Below, piece by piece: positions 58,858 to 64,000 of a DNA stretch of 64,000 nucleotides. Numbering within the stretch: position 1 is the stretch's first letter; the number at the start of each line of letters is the position of its first letter. Made by a program: the position numbers and the translations under genes. The notes beneath the pieces are model-generated. The model was given only the letters and a program-made list of their open reading frames with translations. It was not told where the DNA came from and ran no database searches. Location: NCBI GenBank assembly GCA_020721065.1, contig DYNM01000010.1:1-64000 (forward strand). Direction: 5' to 3'. The stretch comes from Thiocystis violascens. GTDB taxonomy: Bacteria > Pseudomonadota > Gammaproteobacteria > Chromatiales > Chromatiaceae.

Positions 58858-59372
58858 TCAATCGTCAACTGATGCTCGGCGTCATGCTGGCGCTGCTGGC
58901 GCAACCGGCGGCGTGGGCGCTGCAAGCGGATACGCAGCAACCGCTGTTGATTGAAGCCAATGATGTAGAAGTGCGCGAAGCAGACGGCACCAGCGTGTAC
59001 GTCGGGCAGGTGGTGGTGACGCAGGGCACTTTACGGCTCACTGCGGACCATATCACTGTTTATCATCAAGAAAATCGCCAGCCGCGCTTCATCATCGCGC
59101 TGGGTAAGCCAGTGCGTTATCAGCAGCAAGTGGACGCCAAAGCGGGCATGGTGCAGGCGTCGGCGCTGCGGATGGAATATGACGTGGTGAAAGAGGAATT
59201 GATTTTGATCGGTGACGGGCTGCTGGTGCAGGGCACAGATCGGCTGGCGAGTGAGCGGATTATTTATGACCGCGCTCATGCGCAGTTTCGCGCTGGTGGC
59301 AGCGGGCGGGTGAAGATCACGATCACGCCAGACACTGCTGCACCTGCTGGACGGAGCGGCAGTCAGCGATGA
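58854..59372 (+). CDS. lptA: LPS transport periplasmic protein LptA
   Basis: A 172-residue periplasmic protein with a signal peptide (MLGVMLALLAQPAAWA). The OstA-like domain begins QQPLLIEANDVEVREADGT and continues with VVVTQGTLRLTADHITVYH. LptA bridges the periplasm for LPS. The GTG at 58854 overlaps the lptC stop (GTGA); ATG 58872 is possible. Confidence 0.92.
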   Translation: MINRQLMLGVMLALLAQPAAWALQADTQQPLLIEANDVEVREADGTSVYVGQVVVTQGTLRLTADHITVYHQENRQPRFIIALGKPVRYQQQVDAKAGMVQASALRMEYDVVKEELILIGDGLLVQGTDRLASERIIYDRAHAQFRAGGSGRVKITITPDTAAPAGRSGSQR

Positions 59373-60094
59373 GCGTGTTGCAAGTGGAGCAGTTGCACAA
59401 AAGTTATCGCGGACGCGAGGTGTTGCGTGGCGTCAGCGTGGCGGTGAATGCGGGTGAAGTAGTCGGGCTGCTCGGCCCCAACGGCGCGGGTAAAACGACT
59501 TGCTTTTATCTCATCGTCGGGCTGCTGGCTGCCGATCAAGGGCGGATTTTGCTTAATGATCAAGATATTACCCATCAGCCAATGCACCGCCGGGCGCGAG
59601 CGGGATTGAGCTATTTGGCGCAGGAGCCGTCGGTATTTCGCAAGCTCACCGCTCGCGCCAATATCTTGGCCATTCTCGAACTGCGCCGCGATCTGACGCC
59701 GGCCGAACGCGAGCAGCGCTGCGATGAATTGTTGGATGAATTGGGCATTGCGCACGTTGGCGGATCGCTGGCGCTGAGTTTGTCTGGCGGCGAGCGGCGG
59801 CGGTTGGAAATTGCCCGCGCTCTGGTGACAGCGCCGGAGGTGTTGCTGCTCGATGAGCCGTTTGCGGGTGTTGATCCGATTGCGGTAGGCGACATCAAGG
59901 CAATCGTGACGCATCTGCGCGAGCGCAACATTGGCGTGCTGATTACCGATCATAACGTCCGCGAAACGCTGGCAATTTGCGACCGGGGTTACATCATCAG
60001 CGATGGGAAGGTGATTGCTGCCGGGGTGCCGAGCGTGTTGCTGGCCGATCAGCACGTCCGCGAGGTGTATCTCGGTGCGGATTTTGCGATGTGA
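59369..60094 (+). CDS. lptB: LPS export ABC transporter ATPase LptB
   Basis: A 241-residue ATPase. Walker A GPNGAGKTTCFYLI, Q-loop region LAQEPSVFRKLT, signature LSGGERRRLEIARAL and Walker B LLLDEPFAGVDPIAV are canonical LptB. The ATG overlaps the lptA stop by four bases. Confidence 0.96.
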   Translation: MSVLQVEQLHKSYRGREVLRGVSVAVNAGEVVGLLGPNGAGKTTCFYLIVGLLAADQGRILLNDQDITHQPMHRRARAGLSYLAQEPSVFRKLTARANILAILELRRDLTPAEREQRCDELLDELGIAHVGGSLALSLSGGERRRLEIARALVTAPEVLLLDEPFAGVDPIAVGDIKAIVTHLRERNIGVLITDHNVRETLAICDRGYIISDGKVIAAGVPSVLLADQHVREVYLGADFAM

Positions 60095-60236
60095 CGCAAT
60101 CGGGCAGCGGTCAACCCGGCGCGGTGTTTGATGTTACGATTCAACCTAATGCCGGTGACAGTTGCGCTGTTGCCACAATGCTCAATTGCCTACTTTGGCA
60201 CGCGAACTTAGGACTCCAAGGCGCTCACGCGATTTT

Positions 60237-61721
60237 ATGAAGGTTTCAATCCAGCTCCGCCTCGGTCAACACCTCACGATGACGCCGCAGTTGCAACAAG
60301 CGATCAAGCTGTTGCAATTGTCTACGCTCGAACTGCAAAAAGAGATTCAAGAGGCGCTGGATACCAACCTGATGCTGGAGGAAGGCGACGAGGCGGAACG
60401 CTTTCTCGCGGCCGAAGCTGACGATATGCGGCTCGCGCCGCAGCCCGAGCCGGAGCCGTCGTATGCGCAGCAAGAGGCGCTGGCGGAGCGGGAAGTGCCG
60501 GCGGAATCCAGCGAGATGCCAGATGAGTTGCCGGTCGATACGCAGTGGGATGATGTGTTTGACAGCTATGCGTCTAGCAGCGGCAGCGGGTCTGGTGATG
60601 ATGAATTTGATCCGCTCACTCAGCAAAGTCGGCCGCTGACGCTGTACGATCATTTGCTGTGGCAGTTGCAATTGAGTCATTTGAGCGAGCGCGATTTGAT
60701 GATTGCTCAAGTCATCATTGATGCGATTGATGCAGATGGTTATCTGCGCTGCGAGATAGAGGAATTGGTGGCGACGCTGGGTGATCCGAGCATTGGCGCA
60801 GACGAGGTGCAAACGCTGTTGTATCGGGTGCAGGCGCTTGATCCGGCGGGCGTGGGAGCGCGGCATTTGCAGGAGTGTTTGCTGATTCAGTTGCGCCAAT
60901 TGCCGCCGGAGACGCCGCACTGTCAGTTGGCGCTGACGATTTGCCGCAAGGGTTTTGAGGCGCTGCCGCGCAAAGATATTCCGGCGTTATTGAAACTGTG
61001 CAGCGGAGTGGCGGAAAGCGAGATTCAGGCGGCGCTGGCGCTGATTCGCTCGCTCCAGCCGCGTCCGGGCGCGTCGATTGCGAGTCCAGCGCCGGAATAC
61101 ATCGTGCCGGATATTTTTGTGCATAAAATTGAAGGGCGTTGGCGCGTGGAGTTGAATAGCGAGATTGCACCCAAGCTGCGGGTGAATGCGGAATATCTCA
61201 ATCTCATTCGTCGTTCCGATCAAAGTCCGAGCGGGGCGCTGTTAAAAAACCATTTGCAGGAAGCGCGGTGGTTGATTAAAAGCCTCGCCAGTCGCAATGA
61301 AACGGTGCTGCGCGTTGGTGCAAAAATCGTTGAAATGCAGCAAGATTTTTTTGAGCGCGGTGATGAAGGAATGCGCCCATTGATTTTGCGCGACATCGCA
61401 GCCGAGCTGGATTTACATGAATCCACCGTGTCGCGGGTGACGACGCAGAAATATATGAATACGCCGCGTGGTACCTTTGAATTCAAATACTTTTTCTCAT
61501 CACATGTCACCACTGCTTCTGGCGGCGAATGTTCGTCTACCGCAATTCGGGCGCTGATTCGCAAATTGATTGCGGCAGAGTCCACCAAAAAACCCTTGAG
61601 TGACGATAAAATTGCCAAGGATTTGGCAGATCAAGGGATTCAAGTTGCGCGGCGAACCGTTGCCAAATACCGCGAGGCGATGGGTATTCCTCCCTCGAAT
61701 GAGCGCAAACGTCTGAATTAA
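60237..61721 (+). CDS. rpoN: RNA polymerase sigma-54 factor
   Basis: A 494-residue sigma-54. Region I shows LGQHLTMTPQLQQAIKLLQ; region II is acidic (~50-120); the core-binding and DNA-binding domains follow, with DLHESTVSRVTTQKYM (HTH) and the RpoN box ARRTVAKYREAMGIP at the end. It directs transcription of enhancer-dependent genes such as nitrogen and pilus genes. It is in the standard place between lptB and hpf. Confidence 0.96.
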   Translation: MKVSIQLRLGQHLTMTPQLQQAIKLLQLSTLELQKEIQEALDTNLMLEEGDEAERFLAAEADDMRLAPQPEPEPSYAQQEALAEREVPAESSEMPDELPVDTQWDDVFDSYASSSGSGSGDDEFDPLTQQSRPLTLYDHLLWQLQLSHLSERDLMIAQVIIDAIDADGYLRCEIEELVATLGDPSIGADEVQTLLYRVQALDPAGVGARHLQECLLIQLRQLPPETPHCQLALTICRKGFEALPRKDIPALLKLCSGVAESEIQAALALIRSLQPRPGASIASPAPEYIVPDIFVHKIEGRWRVELNSEIAPKLRVNAEYLNLIRRSDQSPSGALLKNHLQEARWLIKSLASRNETVLRVGAKIVEMQQDFFERGDEGMRPLILRDIAAELDLHESTVSRVTTQKYMNTPRGTFEFKYFFSSHVTTASGGECSSTAIRALIRKLIAAESTKKPLSDDKIAKDLADQGIQVARRTVAKYREAMGIPPSNERKRLN

Positions 61722-61754
61722 CAGGCTGTTTGAATACTAATGGAGCTATAAAAA

Positions 61755-62078
61755 ATGCAGATCAATCTGACGGGTCATCACATCGATATTACTGACGCGC
61801 TGAGAAGTTATGTCGAAGACAAATTCGAGCGCATGGCGCGTCATTTCGACCACGTCATCACTGCGCACGTTGTGCTCAGTGTGGAAAAACTTGATCAGAA
61901 AGCCGAGGCGACGCTGCATGTGAACGGCGGTCCGGTTTTTGCTGATGCGGTACACGAAGATATGTATGCCGCAATTGATGCGCTGGTTGATAAGCTCGAC
62001 CGGCAGGTGTTGCGCCTCAAGGAAAAGAAGGGCAACCATCGCGGTAACGCGGTCAAACTCGCTGATATGGATGAATAG
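61755..62078 (+). CDS. hpf: Ribosome hibernation promoting factor
   Basis: A 107-residue short-form HPF/RaiA-family protein (MQINLTGHHIDITDALRSYV) that binds the decoding centre of idle 70S ribosomes and promotes dimer formation. Located after rpoN as in E. coli and Pseudomonas. Confidence 0.94.
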   Translation: MQINLTGHHIDITDALRSYVEDKFERMARHFDHVITAHVVLSVEKLDQKAEATLHVNGGPVFADAVHEDMYAAIDALVDKLDRQVLRLKEKKGNHRGNAVKLADMDE

Positions 62079-62134
62079 TGATGGTCGCGTTCGCGCACTG
62101 ATTCAATGCAGCGCGTCTTGACTTTTAGCGCAAT

Positions 62135-62174
62135 ACACCTTGAACGGATTTTCACTCCGTTCGAGGTGTTTTTT
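62135..62174 (+). terminator. Rho-independent terminator after hpf
   Basis: A 14-bp stem, ACACCTTGAACGGA / TCCGTTCGAGGTGT (one T-G wobble), with a 7-nt loop and a run of six T. It separates rpoN-hpf from ptsN-hprK-rapZ. Confidence 0.93.
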
Positions 62175-62245
62175 ATTGAAAATCGGAATGGGCGCATGAT
62201 TGATTTGCGCCGCTGTGGTGCGTGGCAAGACTCGGATTTGGCATC

Positions 62246-62695
62246 ATGTTCAGTACAGATTTAATTAACGAAACCCGAATTCAATGCGGGCTGGAACTCA
62301 CCAGCAAGAAGCGGCTGCTGGAAACTTTGGCGCAGTTGTTGGCTAACGCCCAACCGCGCCTTGATGTTGCCACCGTGTTTGAGCGGTTGGTTGAACGTGA
62401 ACGCTTGGGCAGCACGGGCTTGGGGCACGGCATCGGGCTGCCACACGCTCGCACCAAGGATGTCAGCAGTGTAATTGGCGCTTTTGTGCAGTTAAATCAA
62501 GGTGTTGATTATGATGCGACCGATGGGGAAGTGGTTGATTTAGCCTTTGCCTTGCTGGTGCCGGATGAAGCCAATGACGAACATTTACGCCTGCTCGCCC
62601 AACTCGCTGGTCTGTTCAGCGATCCCACCATCCGCGAGCAGTTGCGCGGTGCAGAGTCTGCCGCTGCGCTGTTGCAAGTCCTCAATACCCGCTAA
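62246..62695 (+). CDS. ptsN: PTS EIIA-Ntr (nitrogen-regulatory)
   Basis: A 149-residue phosphocarrier whose active-site His lies in GHGIGLPHARTKDV. It acts in the nitrogen PTS (with PtsP and NPr) and regulates potassium and nitrogen functions. The ATG at 62246 is chosen; an upstream GTG at 62222 is in frame. Confidence 0.93.
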   Translation: MFSTDLINETRIQCGLELTSKKRLLETLAQLLANAQPRLDVATVFERLVERERLGSTGLGHGIGLPHARTKDVSSVIGAFVQLNQGVDYDATDGEVVDLAFALLVPDEANDEHLRLLAQLAGLFSDPTIREQLRGAESAAALLQVLNTR

Positions 62696-62716
62696 TCCTC
62701 TGTAGCTGTAGCCGCG

Positions 62717-63679
62717 ATGATCGACAGCTTGCAAGCATTGATTGCGCAAACCGGCCCCCAGCTCAAGCTGCATTGGTTGACGCCCAAACCACGCACCGCC
62801 CGCCCTTTACGCACGACTGAGCCAGCTCAGTTGCGCCAATCTTTGATTGGTTCTCTTAACTGCATTCATCCCAATCGGTTGCAGGTGATCGGGCAGCAGG
62901 AGCAAGCCTATTTAGCCACTTTGAGCGCCAGCGCCTTTGCCGAAACGGTGGACACGCTCTTTGCTGGCGCACCAGCGGCGGTGATTTTTACTGACAGCGT
63001 GGTGCCCGATAAGGCGTTATGTGAAGCCGCTGAAGCGACGCAGACGCCGTTGTTAGCGTCCACGCTCGGCGATCAAGATTTGATTAACCATCTGCGCTAT
63101 TTTCTGACGCACGCGCTGGCGGAGCGCAAAACGCTGCACGGCGTCTTTATTGAAGTGTTGGGCATGGGCGTGTTGTTGATCGGCAATCCGGCGGTCGGCA
63201 AAAGTGAGCTGGCGCTGGAGCTGATTACTCGCGGACATCGCTTGATCGCAGATGACGCGCCTCGTTTTGCGCGGATTGCGCCGGATGTGCTGGAAGGCAC
63301 TTGCCCGGAATTGTTGCGCGATTTTCTCGAAGTGCGCGGGCTGGGAATTCTCAACATCCGCGCCATGTTTGGAGAAAGTGCGGTGCTGCGCAACAAAACG
63401 CTCAATCTCATCATCGACTTACAGCCGCTGGATTTACAACAATTGGAATCCATTGATCGTCTCACAGGGAGCTTGACGGCGCTGACGATTCTTGATGTCA
63501 CGATCCCGAAAATTTTGATGCCGGTCGCGCCGGGGCGCAATTTAGCGATTTTGGTGGAAGCGGCAGTGCGCCATCAGATTTTGCGGATTCGCGGTTATGA
63601 CGCGAGTGACGATTTCACTAATCGCCAAGCGCGGGCAATCAGCCTTGATCGCCCACCGCCGCAGTTGGTGCGGCGCTGA
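62717..63679 (+). CDS. hprK: HPr kinase/phosphorylase
   Basis: A 320-residue bifunctional kinase/phosphorylase. The P-loop is IGNPAVGKSELALELI, the acidic loop IADDAPRFARI and the HprK signature EVRGLGILNIRAMFG. In Gram-negative bacteria it phosphorylates a Ser of an HPr/NPr protein and is linked to regulation by the incomplete PTS. Between ptsN and rapZ, an order known from many non-enteric Proteobacteria. Confidence 0.95.
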   Translation: MIDSLQALIAQTGPQLKLHWLTPKPRTARPLRTTEPAQLRQSLIGSLNCIHPNRLQVIGQQEQAYLATLSASAFAETVDTLFAGAPAAVIFTDSVVPDKALCEAAEATQTPLLASTLGDQDLINHLRYFLTHALAERKTLHGVFIEVLGMGVLLIGNPAVGKSELALELITRGHRLIADDAPRFARIAPDVLEGTCPELLRDFLEVRGLGILNIRAMFGESAVLRNKTLNLIIDLQPLDLQQLESIDRLTGSLTALTILDVTIPKILMPVAPGRNLAILVEAAVRHQILRIRGYDASDDFTNRQARAISLDRPPPQLVRR

Positions 63680-63704
63680 CGTGTGGAGTGAGAGTTAAAA
63701 CGCC

Positions 63705-64000
63705 ATGAAATTAGTCATTCTCAGCGGCTTGTCCGGTTCCGGTAAAAGTGTGGCGCTGCACACGCTGGAGGATTTGGGCTATTACTGCATCGACAATTTG
63801 CCGTTGTTTTTATTGCATGATTTGGTACACGGGCTGGGCAGAGCGGCGCTGACTGAGCAGTTGACGCATACCGCAGTTGGCATTGATGCCCGCACCAGCG
63901 CGGATCAACTGCGCCTGTTGCCGGAGTTGATTCATACCGCGCAGGAGCACGGCGTGGAATGTCGGGTGATTTTTCTTGAGACGCACCCGGACACGTTGAT
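63705..64000 (+). CDS. rapZ: RapZ-family RNase adapter/nucleotide-binding protein (5-prime part)
   Basis: The first 98 codons are in the window. The P-loop [20 protein letters not shown] and [12 protein letters not shown] identify the YvcJ/RapZ family. In E. coli RapZ recruits RNase E to GlmZ and senses glucosamine 6-phosphate. The gene runs off the right edge. Confidence 0.94.
   Translation, partial: MKLVILSGLSGSGKSVALHTLEDLGYYCIDNLPLFLLHDLVHGLGRAALTEQLTHTAVGIDARTSADQLRLLPELIHTAQEHGVECRVIFLETHPDTL

Overview
The window is a gene-dense stretch of chromosome from a Gram-negative bacterium, most likely a gammaproteobacterium. Evidence is the E. coli/Pseudomonas-like order plsX-fabH-fabD-fabG-acpP-fabF-pabC-mltG-tmk-holB-pilZ-tatD, the hfq-hflX-hflK-hflC block, and kdsD-kdsC-lptC-lptA-lptB-rpoN-hpf-ptsN-hprK-rapZ (hprK next to ptsN occurs in several non-enteric gammaproteobacteria). 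Dispersed palindromic repeats, heptamer repeats and a MITE-like element fit a repeat-rich genome, perhaps a Thiotrichales or Chromatiales sulfur bacterium, but that last placement is inference. I saw no rRNA, tRNA, CRISPR array or transposase gene.

Layout. 0-9 kb: tail of a coiled-coil protein, fmdB-type gene, srmB, an adenosine-kinase-like gene, a membrane J-domain protein with an overlooked rubredoxin gene in front of it, ilvA, murA-hisG. 8.6-19.8 kb: a long minus-strand fatty acid/envelope/replication block. 19.9-24 kb: a glycosyltransferase, a DNA methyltransferase fused to an Mrr-like nuclease domain, and a UDP-sugar dehydrogenase. 24-34.9 kb: a PAS-GGDEF-EAL-REC signalling protein, two SPFH genes with a MoxR ATPase, argB, then hflC, hflK, hflX and hfq. 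35-40.5 kb: glcF, priA, a fructosamine-kinase-like gene, sixA. 40.7-46.3 kb: a TonB-dependent uptake operon (exbB-exbD-tonB, binding protein, receptor, small unknown gene). 46.4-51.6 kb: two tandem MmeI-like restriction-modification genes. 51.6-52.8 kb: a Rha-type phage regulator behind a highly structured leader. 53.3-64 kb: aroQ-accB-accC-prmA-kdsD-kdsC-lptCAB-rpoN-hpf-ptsN-hprK-rapZ (cut by the window end).

The most interesting locus is the MmeI-like pair. The first gene is a full nuclease-methyltransferase-specificity polypeptide. The second lacks precisely the nuclease domain through an in-frame deletion, shares a homogenised methyltransferase core with the first, and carries a different specificity half. 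This looks like a single-chain restriction enzyme with a neighbouring alternative specificity module. Also notable are a palindromic element (C5-6 TTT NNN AAA G5-6) that sits inside three reading frames and seems to take the place of the winged-helix domain of PriA, and a candidate C4-like RNA control region in front of rha.
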